The notes beneath the pieces were generated by a model, which did no database searches, was not told the origin of the DNA, and saw nothing but the letters and a program-made list of their open reading frames with translations. The translations under genes were made by a program, and so were the position numbers. A stretch of 64,000 nt of DNA from DAOUJI01 sp965224415 (GTDB taxonomy: Bacteria > Chloroflexota > Dehalococcoidia > Lucifugimonadales > JAGWBF01), in the NCBI GenBank assembly GCA_965224415.1, contig CBDCZB010000003.1, positions 186,001 to 250,000 of the forward strand, in the 5' to 3' direction. Position 1 is the stretch's first letter, and every line of letters starts with the position of its first letter. Below are positions 7,928 through 16,612 of the stretch, one piece after another.

Positions 7928-8815
7928 ATGCCAGCCAAAAACGATCTGAAAGCCAGACTGTCCAGGGGAGAGACCATCGTCGCTCCCGGGGCCTATGACC
8001 CCTTCAGCGCCAGGGTTGTGCAGACCCTTGGCTTCACTGCCGTCTATACCGGAGGCTACATGTCGGGCGCACACCTCGCCGTATCCGAGCCTCTTATGAC
8101 CATGACCGAGCAAATTGACGTAGGCAAACGAGTGGCAGACGCCGTGGACTTGCCGGTCATAGTGGATGGGGGAGCGGGTTACGGAGACCCGGTTCACACG
8201 ATGCGCTCGGTCAAGGCCTACGAGGCTGCTGGGCTGGCGGGGATGCACATTGAGGACCAGGTCTACCCCAAACGGGCCTCGTATCACGCTGGTTTGGAGC
8301 ACATCATCCCCAGGGACGAGTTCCTGCAGAAGATGGAATACGCCCTCAGAGCGCGCAGCAACCCTGATTTCCTGATTATCGGACGCACAGACGCTTTTAC
8401 CGCCGTGGAAGGGGACATGGACGAGGCCATCGCCAGGGGCCTGGCCATGAAGGACCTGGGCGTCGACGCCGTTATGCCCAGGGGCGTCAGAGCGGCGGAG
8501 GACCTGGCCACCTTCCGTAAGGGCGTGCCGGACGTTCCGCTGCTGGTTATCGCGGGCGCTGACGACATATCCGTACAGGAGTATTCCGACCTGGGTTACC
8601 AGATAATCATCTACGCCACCACTCCCATCATCGCCGCGGCCAAGGGTCTCATCGAGGTCTACACGAGCCTGCGGGACACTGGGCTTACGGGCATCAGCGC
8701 CGAGGACGTAGTCTGGCGCCGAAGCGAAGTGGAGGCGCTGATCAGTCTTCCCGACTACTACCAGGTGGAAGCCGAAACCACCGAGAAGGAATTCCAGGGC
8801 CGACGCGCCCACTAG
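7928..8815 (+). CDS. Isocitrate lyase/PEP mutase superfamily enzyme
   Basis: A 295-residue TIM-barrel enzyme of the branch that breaks or forms C-C or P-C bonds of 2-oxo-acids. Visible motifs are APGAYDPFSARVVQTLGF, the Mg-binding DGGAGYGD and HIEDQVYPKR. The loop that reads KKCGH in isocitrate lyase and KRCGH in methylisocitrate lyase is KRASYH here, so the usual catalytic Cys is absent. That points to an oxaloacetate-decarboxylase, dimethylmalate-lyase-like or phosphonate-type activity rather than the glyoxylate or methylcitrate cycle. The ATG at 7928 follows AAGGAGG by seven bases. It is divergent from the CoA-transferase gene. Confidence 0.8.
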   Translation: MPAKNDLKARLSRGETIVAPGAYDPFSARVVQTLGFTAVYTGGYMSGAHLAVSEPLMTMTEQIDVGKRVADAVDLPVIVDGGAGYGDPVHTMRSVKAYEAAGLAGMHIEDQVYPKRASYHAGLEHIIPRDEFLQKMEYALRARSNPDFLIIGRTDAFTAVEGDMDEAIARGLAMKDLGVDAVMPRGVRAAEDLATFRKGVPDVPLLVIAGADDISVQEYSDLGYQIIIYATTPIIAAAKGLIEVYTSLRDTGLTGISAEDVVWRRSEVEALISLPDYYQVEAETTEKEFQGRRAH

Positions 8816-8822
8816 CTGGGCG

Positions 8823-9509
8823 TCATAGACGTAGAGGGATGCGGTCCGACAAGACTATCTCTTCCTGGTAGACGCGGCAGCGGTAGGCATAGGCTTCCAC
8901 GCCCTTCTCGACGGCCTGTCTCAGGGCCGTGCCGAACACGGGGTCAGCCTCGTCATGGGGCGTAAGGGCTTCCGCATCTTCCCTCTGGACCACGAAGACC
9001 GCCGCAGCCCTGTGCCCTTGCTCAACCGCCTTGGCTAGGGAGCCCACATGCTTGGCGCCGCGCACTGTTGGCGCATCAGGGAAGAGACCCACGCCGTCCA
9101 CCACAAGGGTCACGGACTTGGCTTCCACGTAGCAGACGCCGTCGGAGCCGCTCAAGGCTAGGTCCAGCCTGGAGTCCTCGAAAGTGCGTTCGCGGGCAAT
9201 TTCGGTGTAGCCTTCGAATTCCCTCAGCCGCCCTTCAACCAACGACTCGTGGAGGAGGAGGTTGGGCAGACGTGCGTCGGCGGAGCAAAGCGTGTGTCCA
9301 AGGTCGACGAGGGCTAGGTCGTAGGCAGTCTTGCGATGGTCCCCGGCGACGGGTTTCAGCAGTACTCGAAATCCCTCCACCAGCAGCTCCTTCATCCTGC
9401 CTGAGTTGGCGATGTGGACCAGGGTCTCGCTGCCTTCTACGTCCACCAACGCCGCAAAGCGGTTCAATCTGCGGAGAAACCGGCCTTCGATCAACCTGTC
9501 GTATTTCAT
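8823..9509 (-). CDS. sfsA: SfsA family DNA-binding/nuclease-like protein
   Basis: A 228-residue protein with the SfsA pattern: RLNRFAALV near the start, HIANSGRMKELL, then DLALSGSDGVCYVEAKSVTL with a nuclease-like D...E-x-K arrangement, and FPDAPTVRGAKHV. E. coli SfsA was linked to sugar fermentation and its exact activity is unsettled. The ATG at 9509 gives the usual family length and has AGGGA six bases upstream. Two upstream in-frame starts lack this. It converges on the PEP mutase-like gene and is divergent from pyrF. Confidence 0.85.
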   Translation of the reverse strand: MKYDRLIEGRFLRRLNRFAALVDVEGSETLVHIANSGRMKELLVEGFRVLLKPVAGDHRKTAYDLALVDLGHTLCSADARLPNLLLHESLVEGRLREFEGYTEIARERTFEDSRLDLALSGSDGVCYVEAKSVTLVVDGVGLFPDAPTVRGAKHVGSLAKAVEQGHRAAAVFVVQREDAEALTPHDEADPVFGTALRQAVEKGVEAYAYRCRVYQEEIVLSDRIPLRL

Positions 9510-9594
9510 ATCTGTCCCTGGTCGCCTCATGCTACCATCACGCCGGGAGGCTGGATAGAAGCGGACCACGCTGTAGGTACGATGCCGAAAGCCG

Positions 9595-9623
9595 TTGACC
9601 GGCGTCTGGACGGTTGCTAGACT
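9595..9623 (+). promoter_or_regulatory. Promoter of pyrF
   Basis: TTGACC (9595-9600), exactly 17 bp, then TAGACT (9618-9623), 23 bp before the GTG start. The same TAGACT -10 occurs before the methylmalonyl-CoA mutase and FBP aldolase genes. Confidence 0.6.
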
Positions 9624-9646
9624 CGACTGGATAGAGGAATCATAGA

Positions 9647-10477
9647 GTGTCGGAGTTCATACACAAGCTAGACCGGGCCTGCCAGGCCAACCGCAGCCTT
9701 CTGTGCGTAGGTCTGGACCCCGACCCGGCCCGAATGCCGGTGGCCGATGCTGCCGAGTTCAACCGGGCCATCGTAGATGCCACCGCGGACCTGGTGTGCG
9801 CCTATAAACCCAACCTGGCTTTTTACGAGGCAATGGGCATCGAGGGGCTGAGAGCACTGGAGCGTACAATCGCCAATATCAAAGAGCGCGCCCCTGATGT
9901 GTTGCTAATCGGGGACGCCAAACGGGGCGACGTGGGAGCCTCGGCGGAAGCTTATGCCAAGGCCCTGTTCGACGTTTGGGGCTTTGACGCCGCCACCGTA
10001 AACGCCTACGGAGGCGGCGACACCGTTCAGCCATTCCTGGAATACCAAGACCGCGGAGTCTTCATATGGTGCCGCAGCTCCAATTCAGGGGCCGGAGACT
10101 TCCAGGATCTGAAATGGGAAGAATCGGGTGAGCCTGTGTACCGGGAGCTGGCGGGTAGAGCGTTGGAATGGGCCTCGGCGAGCAACGTCGGCCTGGTGGT
10201 GGGCGCCACTTATCCCGCTGAGATGAAGCAGCTTAGAGAGTTGTGCCCCGATACGCCTTTTCTCATACCCGGAGTGGGGACCCAAGAGGGGGACATTAAA
10301 GAGGCGACGCTGAACGGCGTGGACTCCAACGGAGGCCGGGCCGTCATCAATTCGTCGCGCGGGGTCATCTACGCCTCCAAGGGCAGCGACTACGCCGAGG
10401 CTGCCCGCAAGGAGGCCGCCAGTCTCAGGGACGGCATCAACGCTGCTCTGGACGAAGCGGGGCTGGGATGGTCCTAG
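9647..10477 (+). CDS. pyrF: Orotidine 5'-phosphate decarboxylase, type 2
   Basis: A 276-residue enzyme making UMP from OMP, the last step of pyrimidine synthesis. LLCVGLDPDP at residue 18 and YKPNLAFYE match the long (type 2) PyrF group. The catalytic cluster is LLIGDAKRGDVGAS (D-x-K-x2-D). The C-terminal phosphate-binding end is VINSSRGVIYAS. The start is GTG at 9647, close behind a strong promoter. Its 3' end overlaps the DUF951 gene by ten bases, so the two are probably translated together. Confidence 0.95.
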   Translation: MSEFIHKLDRACQANRSLLCVGLDPDPARMPVADAAEFNRAIVDATADLVCAYKPNLAFYEAMGIEGLRALERTIANIKERAPDVLLIGDAKRGDVGASAEAYAKALFDVWGFDAATVNAYGGGDTVQPFLEYQDRGVFIWCRSSNSGAGDFQDLKWEESGEPVYRELAGRALEWASASNVGLVVGATYPAEMKQLRELCPDTPFLIPGVGTQEGDIKEATLNGVDSNGGRAVINSSRGVIYASKGSDYAEAARKEAASLRDGINAALDEAGLGWS

Positions 10478-10671
10478 AGCTCAGGCTCGGCGACCTTGTG
10501 CGGCTGAAGAAGGGCCACCCCTGCGGCAGCTACGAATGGGAAGTGACCCGGCTGGGAGCCGACATTGGGCTGAAGTGCCAGGGATGCGGCCGCTATCTAA
10601 TGATGCCCCGCTCACAACTGGAAAAGCGGGTGAAGCATCCCATTGCCAACCGGCGCGCGGGCGACTCTTAG
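10468..10671 (+). CDS. DUF951 domain-containing protein
   Basis: A 67-residue small basic protein with the family layout: LRLGDLVRLKKGHPCGSYEW, then IGLKCQGCGRYLMMPRSQLE and a KRVKHP tail. The Cys19 and C-x2-C pattern could bind a metal. The family is widespread in Firmicutes and Chloroflexota and has no settled function, although its spread suggests a nucleic-acid or translation role. The ATG overlaps the end of pyrF. Confidence 0.85.
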   Translation: MVLELRLGDLVRLKKGHPCGSYEWEVTRLGADIGLKCQGCGRYLMMPRSQLEKRVKHPIANRRAGDS

Positions 10672-10720
10672 AGCTACTCGCATAGAAGCTGATTGGGACG
10701 GCGCCAACCCCACGCCGTCT

Positions 10721-10770
10721 CTCCGGCGAAAGCCGGAGTCCAGGGGCCTGGGTCTGGATTCCGTCGGCCG
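10721..10770 (+). repeat. REP-like dispersed palindromic element
   Basis: CTCCGGC-GAAA-GCCGGAG forms a 7-bp hairpin with a GNRA loop. It is followed by a second imperfect palindrome around CCAGGGGCCTGGG. Related GCCGGAGTCCA text appears at 38870-38885. It resembles intergenic REP-type elements and lies between DUF951 and the mutase promoter. Confidence 0.5.
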
Positions 10771-10801
10771 CCTGTAAGACCATACGGCACACCCCCCAAA
10801 A

Positions 10802-10830
10802 TTGACGCTCTATTAGCCCGCTGATAGACT
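10802..10830 (+). promoter_or_regulatory. Promoter of the methylmalonyl-CoA mutase gene
   Basis: TTGACG (10802-10807), exactly 17 bp, then TAGACT (10825-10830), 29 bp before the TTG start. Confidence 0.55.
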
Positions 10831-10858
10831 GGCTCCAAAGCTAACGTGCAGGTGTTCA

Positions 10859-12466
10859 TTGTCTAGCTCTAACGAAAACGACATATCCTCACCACGGAAA
10901 GAGAGGTTCACCTCTCCTTCCCAAATCCCCATAGACGCGTTCTATGCCGCTCAGGAGAGCGCTCCTGAGTTTGGCCCTCCCGGGGAGTTCCCGTTCGTCC
11001 GGGGCATTCACCCCACCGGCTACCGCAGCCGGCTATGGACCATGCGTATGTTCGCTGGCTACGGCGCCGCCGAAGAAACCAACGCCAGGTTCAAGTATCT
11101 TCTGGAAAACGGGCAGACCGGGCTGTCCACGGCCTTTGACATGCCGACCCTGTACGGCTACGACACCGACGCTCCGCAGGCCGCCGGAGAGTTTGGCAAG
11201 TGCGGTGTGGCCGTATCGTCCCTGGCGGACATGGAAATCCTGTTCGACTCCATTCCCCTGGACCGAATCACGACCTCCATGACTATCAACAGCCCTGCGG
11301 CCATCATCTGGGCAATGTACATAGCCGTCGCGGAGAAGCAGGGTGTTTCCCTGGACAAGGTGGGCGGGACCCTGCAGAACGACATTCTCAAGGAGTACAT
11401 AGCCCAGAACGAGTACATCTTCCCTCCTGAGCCGTCCATGAAATTGGTGGTGGACACCGTGGAATTTGCGACCAACCATCTGCCACGCTGGAACCCCATA
11501 TCCATTTCGGGATACCACATCCGTGAGGCCGGGGCCACGGCGATCCAGGAACTCGCCTTCACCATGGCCGACGGTTTCGAGTACGTCCGCTGGTGCCTTG
11601 ACCGGGGTATGGATGTGGACGATTTCGCTCCGCGTTTGAGCTTCTTCTTCAACGTAGACAACTACTTCTTCGAGGAGGTCGCCAAGCTCCGGGCCGCCAG
11701 GAAGATATGGGCCCAGGAGATGCGCGACACCTTCGGGGCCAAGAACCCCAGGTCGTGGTGGATGCGCACCCACGCCCAGACGGCAGGATGGACCCTCACG
11801 GCCCAGCAGCCGGAGAACAACTACGCCCGGGTCGCGCTCCAAACACTGGCGGCTGCGCTGGGCGGAGTCCAGTCGCTGCACACTAATTCTGCTGACGAGG
11901 CCTGGGCGTTGCCCTCGGATAAGGCTGCGCTGGTGGCCCTGCGGACTCAGCAAATCGTCGCCCACGAAACGGGAGTCACCGACACGGTGGACCCCTTGGG
12001 CGGCAGCTACTTCCTGGAGGAGCTGACCCGGCGTGTTGAGGCAGGCGCCTACGAATACTTCCGCAGCATAGAGGACATCGGAGGAGTGTTGCCAGCCCTG
12101 GAGACGGGGTATCTCCAGAGGGAGATTGCCGAGGCTGCCTACCGGCTCCAAAGGGAGATGGACAGGGGTGAGCGAGTGACTGTGGGAGTCAATGAGTACG
12201 TCAACGACGACGTTCTCGAAATCCCCCTCCTACGCGTGGACCGCGAAAGCGAGGAACGCCACCTGACGCGCCTCAACGACGTGCGCCGCCGCCGGGATGA
12301 CCGGGAAGTCAAGGAAAGGCTGAGAGACTTGGAGCGGGCGGCCCGTGACTCCGAAAACGTCATGCCCTATCTCCTGGACGCAGTAAAAGCCTACGCCACA
12401 CTGGGCGAGACCATGGATGTGTTCCGCGAAGTCTACGGCGAATACACCCCCTCCTGGGGCTATTAG
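10859..12466 (+). CDS. Methylmalonyl-CoA mutase, large (alpha) subunit
   Basis: A 535-residue catalytic subunit that, with a separate B12-binding subunit, interconverts methylmalonyl-CoA and succinyl-CoA. The TIM-barrel sequence includes FVRGIHPTGYRSRLWTMRMF, TGLSTAFDMPTLYGYD and TGVTDTVDPLGGSYF. The protein ends before a cobalamin domain (no DxHxxG), so it is the split form. The small subunit is not in this window. The start is TTG at 10859, placed by AGGTG upstream and a clear promoter. It fits propionyl-CoA or branched-chain degradation. Ethylmalonyl- or isobutyryl-CoA specificity cannot be excluded. Confidence 0.9.
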   Translation: MSSSNENDISSPRKERFTSPSQIPIDAFYAAQESAPEFGPPGEFPFVRGIHPTGYRSRLWTMRMFAGYGAAEETNARFKYLLENGQTGLSTAFDMPTLYGYDTDAPQAAGEFGKCGVAVSSLADMEILFDSIPLDRITTSMTINSPAAIIWAMYIAVAEKQGVSLDKVGGTLQNDILKEYIAQNEYIFPPEPSMKLVVDTVEFATNHLPRWNPISISGYHIREAGATAIQELAFTMADGFEYVRWCLDRGMDVDDFAPRLSFFFNVDNYFFEEVAKLRAARKIWAQEMRDTFGAKNPRSWWMRTHAQTAGWTLTAQQPENNYARVALQTLAAALGGVQSLHTNSADEAWALPSDKAALVALRTQQIVAHETGVTDTVDPLGGSYFLEELTRRVEAGAYEYFRSIEDIGGVLPALETGYLQREIAEAAYRLQREMDRGERVTVGVNEYVNDDVLEIPLLRVDRESEERHLTRLNDVRRRRDDREVKERLRDLERAARDSENVMPYLLDAVKAYATLGETMDVFREVYGEYTPSWGY

Positions 12467-12559
12467 CGCCCTGATACGGACAAGGGCGCTGAGCGTTTTC
12501 CACGTTCGCAGGACCGCGCCAATGGCTTCACCTATCCCGCCACTGAGAGAGAACAAACG

Positions 12560-13168
12560 ATGACATCCCCACTGGCCTCTGACAGGGAGGCGCTGGTTGT
12601 CTTCTACCATGCCACCGAAGGTCCGGACTGGGAAGACAACGAGGGTTGGTTGAGCGATGCCCCCATTGGCGAATGGTACGGCGTCATCACTGACGGAGAC
12701 GGGCGGGTCGTTTCTCTGGCCCTTGACGACAACAACCTGGTTGGGGAACTGCCGCCGGAGTTGGGCAGTCTCACCAGCCTGGAAGTTCTGTCTCTGGCCC
12801 TCAACAACCTCAGTGGCGAGATACCTTCGGCGTTAGGCAACCTCACCGAACTGGAAGAGCTGGACCTCTCTTTGAATAACCTGAGCGGAGAGATACCGCG
12901 GGAGTTGGGCAACCTTACGAACTTGGAAGACCTGTACCTCGACCACAACAACCTGAGAGGTGAGATACCGCCCGAACTGGGCAATCTTCCCGATCTGGAA
13001 AGGCTGGCCCTCGGTGGTGAAGTCCTTCGTGTGAATTCGCCTCCTGGGTTCCCGGAACCCGATGTGGTTATCGGCAATCAGTTCGCCGGATGCATACCCG
13101 AGAGTTTGTGTGACCTGTTAACGGAGGACGAGGTCGACGAACTTGGCCTTCCGGTTTGCGACCCATAG
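12560..13168 (+). CDS. Leucine-rich repeat protein, plant-type repeats
   Basis: A 202-residue protein. After an N-terminal cap (LVVFYHATEGPDWEDNEGWL) it carries about five 24-residue repeats of the L-x2-L-x-L-x2-N-x-L-x-G-x-IP type, with NNLSGEIP appearing three times in near-identical form. A C-terminal capping segment has Cys pairs (FAGCIPESLCDLL, VCDP). Such proteins are usually secreted, but no signal peptide is visible at this start, so the N terminus may be shortened or the protein may be intracellular. Function unknown; a protein-binding role is likely. It stands alone between two metabolic genes. Confidence 0.75.
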   Translation: MTSPLASDREALVVFYHATEGPDWEDNEGWLSDAPIGEWYGVITDGDGRVVSLALDDNNLVGELPPELGSLTSLEVLSLALNNLSGEIPSALGNLTELEELDLSLNNLSGEIPRELGNLTNLEDLYLDHNNLRGEIPPELGNLPDLERLALGGEVLRVNSPPGFPEPDVVIGNQFAGCIPESLCDLLTEDEVDELGLPVCDP

Positions 13169-13306
13169 TCCGAGTTGTAGGCAGGGATTGGTGGCCGACG
13201 GCCAGGTTCGACGCCTCCCGCATGACTGCCGCTGGGATTAGTCGAAAGCCGTTCGTGACATTGACGATGTCGGCCAGCCATGCCCTTTTGGAGATGGATG
13301 CGGTTT

Positions 13307-13336
13307 TTGACACCCGCCCGCCTCGTTTGCTAGACT
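13307..13336 (+). promoter_or_regulatory. Promoter of the FBP aldolase/phosphatase gene
   Basis: TTGACA (13307-13312), 18 bp, then TAGACT (13331-13336), leaving a leader of about 80 nt before the ATG at 13425. Confidence 0.55.
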
Positions 13337-13424
13337 GACCTTGGCCTTCAGGGGCCTCTGACATACGGTAGAGCGGCCCTTGTTAGAGCATCAAAAACCT
13401 TAGTCAGGTAGTGGAGGTGGTGGA

Positions 13425-14597
13425 ATGAAAATCACCCTTTCCGTTCTCAAGGCGGACGTGGGCTCCGTGGGCGGCCACACCAAACCTATTGAAGAGATGA
13501 TGGACGCCGTTCGGTCCGCCGCTCGGTCCGCCGAAAGCAGCGGGTTGCTGATTGACTCCTTTGTTTCCCACACTGGGGATGACATAGCCATCATCTGCTC
13601 CCACACCCGGGGCGCTGACGACACTGACGTGCACCAGTTCGCTTGGAACTCCTTCCTGGAAGCCACTGCCATCGCTTCCAAGCACGGCCTCTACGGCGCG
13701 GGCCAGGACCTGTTGGTGGACGCCCCGTCGGGAAACATCCGGGGAGCGGGTCCGGCTGTGGCGGAAGTCGAGTTCGACCACGACCCCGTAAAGACCAACA
13801 GGGTCAGGCCAGCCGAGTCATTTATGGTGCTGGCCGCTGATAAGTGCGGGCCTGGCGCCTACAACCTGCCCATGTTTCTGGGCTTTGCCGACCCCATGTA
13901 CTGCGGAGGGCTTATGCTGCCCAACATGATCAAGGGGTTCACCTTCCACATCATCGACATGAACAACATCGGCGGCGACAGCATCATCAAGCTGGACGCC
14001 CCCGAGGACTACTACCACATATCTGCGTTGCTCCGGGACAACGAGCGGTTCGGCATAGACGGCATCTACTCCAGGACCCACGACCAGCGTGCCGTGTCCA
14101 TCTCGGCCACCCGGCTGCACAACATCGCCGGCAGCTACACGGGGAAGGACGACCCGGTGGCAATCGTGCGCAACCAGGGCATCTTCCCGGCGCCAGAGGA
14201 ACTGAGTTCGCCTTACGCCAAGGCCCACTTTATCGGCGGAGACGCTCGCGGGTCCCACAACATGCCTCTGATGCCGGTTCCCATAAACACCGCGGTCACG
14301 GGCATTTACTGCCTGCCGCTGGTTTCTTGCGTCGGGTTCTCACTGAACGGCGAGGGCAAGTTCTCCGGTTCCTACATTGACTTCTTCGACAACCCGGCCT
14401 GGGACCTGGTCAGGACCCGCGCCCAGGAGAAGGGACTTGAGATGCGGAGCCAGGGTTGGTCAGGGCCTGCCATGCTGCCCTACACGGAGTTAGAGTACGG
14501 CGGGTTCCGCACCACTGTCGGCAACCTGGAAGAGCGGTTCGCCTTCCGGAACGGCAAGGAATCGGCCCCCATCCCCGAGCGGGCCACCGCCGACTAA
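13425..14597 (+). CDS. fbp: Fructose 1,6-bisphosphate aldolase/phosphatase (class V)
   Basis: A 390-residue archaeal-type bifunctional enzyme of gluconeogenesis, condensing triose phosphates and dephosphorylating the product to fructose 6-phosphate. The N terminus LKADVGSVGGH carries the metal ligands D11 and H18, and HTGDDIAII supplies the next Asp pair. PMYCGGLMLP and GSYIDFFDNPAWD are conserved family blocks. Length is typical. It has its own promoter, a GGAGGTGG ribosome site and a terminator, so it is monocistronic. This enzyme is usual in archaea and deep-branching bacteria, including Chloroflexota. Confidence 0.93.
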   Translation: MKITLSVLKADVGSVGGHTKPIEEMMDAVRSAARSAESSGLLIDSFVSHTGDDIAIICSHTRGADDTDVHQFAWNSFLEATAIASKHGLYGAGQDLLVDAPSGNIRGAGPAVAEVEFDHDPVKTNRVRPAESFMVLAADKCGPGAYNLPMFLGFADPMYCGGLMLPNMIKGFTFHIIDMNNIGGDSIIKLDAPEDYYHISALLRDNERFGIDGIYSRTHDQRAVSISATRLHNIAGSYTGKDDPVAIVRNQGIFPAPEELSSPYAKAHFIGGDARGSHNMPLMPVPINTAVTGIYCLPLVSCVGFSLNGEGKFSGSYIDFFDNPAWDLVRTRAQEKGLEMRSQGWSGPAMLPYTELEYGGFRTTVGNLEERFAFRNGKESAPIPERATAD

Positions 14598-14628
14598 CCC
14601 CGCCGCCCGATTCAAGCACAACACGCAC

Positions 14629-14654
14629 GAGGCCCGTCACAACCGGCGGGCCTC
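14629..14654 (+). terminator. Terminator after the FBP aldolase/phosphatase gene
   Basis: An 8-bp inverted repeat GAGGCCCG/CGGGCCTC with a 10-nt loop lies 32 bases after the stop. It is followed by CAAACTTTACC, so the T-run is weak. Confidence 0.6.
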
Positions 14655-14737
14655 AAACTTTACCGCACGCCTGTTCCGGTAATACAATTATCCAAGCACT
14701 TTGCGGAACCCAAACTGGCGTTGTTGTGAAAATGGGC

Positions 14738-14880
14738 AGCAATTTCCCCTTCTCCCCTGGCGGGAGAAGGTCAGGATGAGGCGGAACCAAGGGAGTATCC
14801 AAAGGTAAGCTCGAAGAAAATGGTACTAATCACCCTCACCCCAGCCCTCTCCCGTCCAGGGAGAGGGGGCCTGGACTCCG
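14738..14880. repeat. Paired REP-like elements in a 331-bp gene-free stretch
   Basis: Two related palindromes lie in the gap 14598-14928: CCTTCTCCCCTGGCGGGAGAAGG (14748-14770, quoted here as two arms CTTCTCCC and GGGAGAAG) and CCCTCTCCC...GGGAGAGGG (14850-14868). They resemble common dispersed intergenic repeats. Apart from these and the terminator, I see nothing coding in the gap. Confidence 0.5.
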
Positions 14881-14928
14881 ACTTTCGCCGAAGAGACGAT
14901 AGTATGAATCTCACGATCGATACAACCT

Positions 14929-15567
14929 ATGACACAGAAGAATCAACCTAAGCTGCTGGTGGCCACGCGGAATCCCGGCAAGATGGTCGAGTTGAGGGAG
15001 CTGCTCGACGGCGTCCCCTTCTGGTTGACCTCTCTGGATGATGAAGGGGTTGCTGATGAGGTGGAAGAGACGGGAGCCACCTTCGAGGAGAACGCCCTCC
15101 TGAAGGCGTCCTTCTATGCCTCATTGACGGGACTGCTGACCCTGGCCGACGATTCGGGCCTGGAGGTGGACGCGTTGAGCGGCGAACCTGGCGTACACTC
15201 GGCCCGCTATGGAGGCCCCGGCCTCACCGACGAGGACAGAGTGGAGTTGCTGCTGAAGAACATGAAAGACGTACCTTGGGAGAAGCGCGCGGGCCGGTTC
15301 CGGTGCGTCATATCGATACTGTCGCCGTCTGAGGACTTTGGTATGGTGAATGGCGTAGTTGAGGGAATCATCCAATACGAGCCCAAGGGCGCCAATGGCT
15401 TTGGCTACGACCCCGTGTTCTATCTGCCCCACTTGGGCAAGACCACCGCCGAACTGTCCCTGGAAGAGAAAAACCTACTTAGCCACAGGGGCCAAGCCGC
15501 CCGAAAAGCTGACGGCCTCCTGAAATCCAAGCGGTTCCCCGCCCCGGAAGCTACGGTTAGACCATGA
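14929..15567 (+). CDS. rdgB: dITP/XTP pyrophosphatase (RdgB/HAM1)
   Basis: A 212-residue house-cleaning NTPase that hydrolyses dITP and XTP so that they are not built into DNA. The N-terminal LVATRNPGKMVELRELL is the substrate-binding signature. TFEENALLKASFYA, LADDSGLEVDAL with the metal-binding acidic pair, and NGFGYDPVFYLP follow in the expected order. It heads a compact run (rdgB-moaA-rnhA-moaC-MBL) and overlaps moaA by four bases. Confidence 0.93.
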   Translation: MTQKNQPKLLVATRNPGKMVELRELLDGVPFWLTSLDDEGVADEVEETGATFEENALLKASFYASLTGLLTLADDSGLEVDALSGEPGVHSARYGGPGLTDEDRVELLLKNMKDVPWEKRAGRFRCVISILSPSEDFGMVNGVVEGIIQYEPKGANGFGYDPVFYLPHLGKTTAELSLEEKNLLSHRGQAARKADGLLKSKRFPAPEATVRP

Positions 15568-16607
15568 CACAGACTGGACACAAAACCGACTCTCTCGTGA
15601 GAGATAAGCTGGGACGCCCGGTGAGGGACCTGCGCATCTCGGTCACGGACCGGTGCAACTTCCGGTGCCCTTACTGCATGCCCGCCGAGATATACGGTGA
15701 GCGGTACCAGTTTCTGGAACGCAGCGAGTTGCTGGACTTCGAGGAGATAGCCCGACTGGCCGGGATATTCACCCAGCTTGGGGTCAACAAGCTCAGGCTC
15801 ACCGGCGGCGAGCCGCTGGTCCGCAACGGGCTGGAGGGTCTGATTGCCCTGCTCTCTGATATCGAGGGCATCGACGACCTCACGTTGACCACCAATGGAT
15901 ACCTGCTGGCCCAGCAGGCACAAGCTTTGAAAGAAGCTGGACTCCAGCGCATCACCGTGTCCCTGGACTCCCTGGATGAAGAGGTCTTCAAGGTCATGAA
16001 CGGCCGTAACTACGGGACCGAGAGGGTTCTGGAGGGGATAGCCTCCGCCGAGAAGGTCGGACTCAGTCCCATCAAGATAAACGCCGTGGTCCAAAAGGGC
16101 GTCAACGACCACACCGTCGTGGACCTGGCGCGGCATTTCAAGGGAACGGGCCACATAGTCAGGTTCATCGAATACATGGACGTTGGCAACCTGAACGGTT
16201 GGAGGATGGACCAGGTCACGCATGCAAGTGAAATCGTCGCCATGATAAACGCCGAAATGCCCCTGGAACCCGTGGAGGCCAACTACGTGGGTGAAGTGGC
16301 AAACCGCTACCGTTACACCGACGGCTCCGGCGAAATTGGCGTCATTGCGTCCGTGACCCAGCCCTTCTGCGGGGACTGCACCCGTGCCCGTCTCTCCACC
16401 GACGGAAAGCTTTTCACCTGCCTTTTCGCAAGCCAGGGCGCCGACCTGCGCGGGCCCATCAGGGACGGAGCCTCTGACGACCAACTGAGGGACACCATCG
16501 CTGGAGTCTGGCGGCTCCGGGAGGACCGCTATTCGGAACTGCGCACCGAATTTACAGCCCTGGAGTCCGCCCCCCGCAAGATAGAAATGTACCAAATCGG
16601 AGGCTAG
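15564..16607 (+). CDS. moaA: GTP 3',8-cyclase, molybdenum cofactor biosynthesis
   Basis: A 347-residue radical SAM enzyme that starts molybdopterin synthesis by converting GTP to 3',8-cyclo-GTP. The N-terminal cluster is CNFRCPYC (C-x3-C-x2-C). A second C-terminal cluster lies in CGDCTRARLSTDGKLFTC. The protein ends in the required Gly-Gly. TNGYLL and the strand VSLDSL are also typical. It starts inside the rdgB stop (ATGA), so it is translationally coupled. Its product is used by MoaC, encoded two genes later. Confidence 0.96.
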   Translation: MTQTGHKTDSLVRDKLGRPVRDLRISVTDRCNFRCPYCMPAEIYGERYQFLERSELLDFEEIARLAGIFTQLGVNKLRLTGGEPLVRNGLEGLIALLSDIEGIDDLTLTTNGYLLAQQAQALKEAGLQRITVSLDSLDEEVFKVMNGRNYGTERVLEGIASAEKVGLSPIKINAVVQKGVNDHTVVDLARHFKGTGHIVRFIEYMDVGNLNGWRMDQVTHASEIVAMINAEMPLEPVEANYVGEVANRYRYTDGSGEIGVIASVTQPFCGDCTRARLSTDGKLFTCLFASQGADLRGPIRDGASDDQLRDTIAGVWRLREDRYSELRTEFTALESAPRKIEMYQIGG

Positions 16608-16612
16608 GCGGA

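Noticed and set aside
13068..13364. 98-codon minus-strand frame after the LRR gene
   Set aside because: It overlaps the LRR 3' end and a good plus-strand promoter, and no ribosome site or family match is visible.
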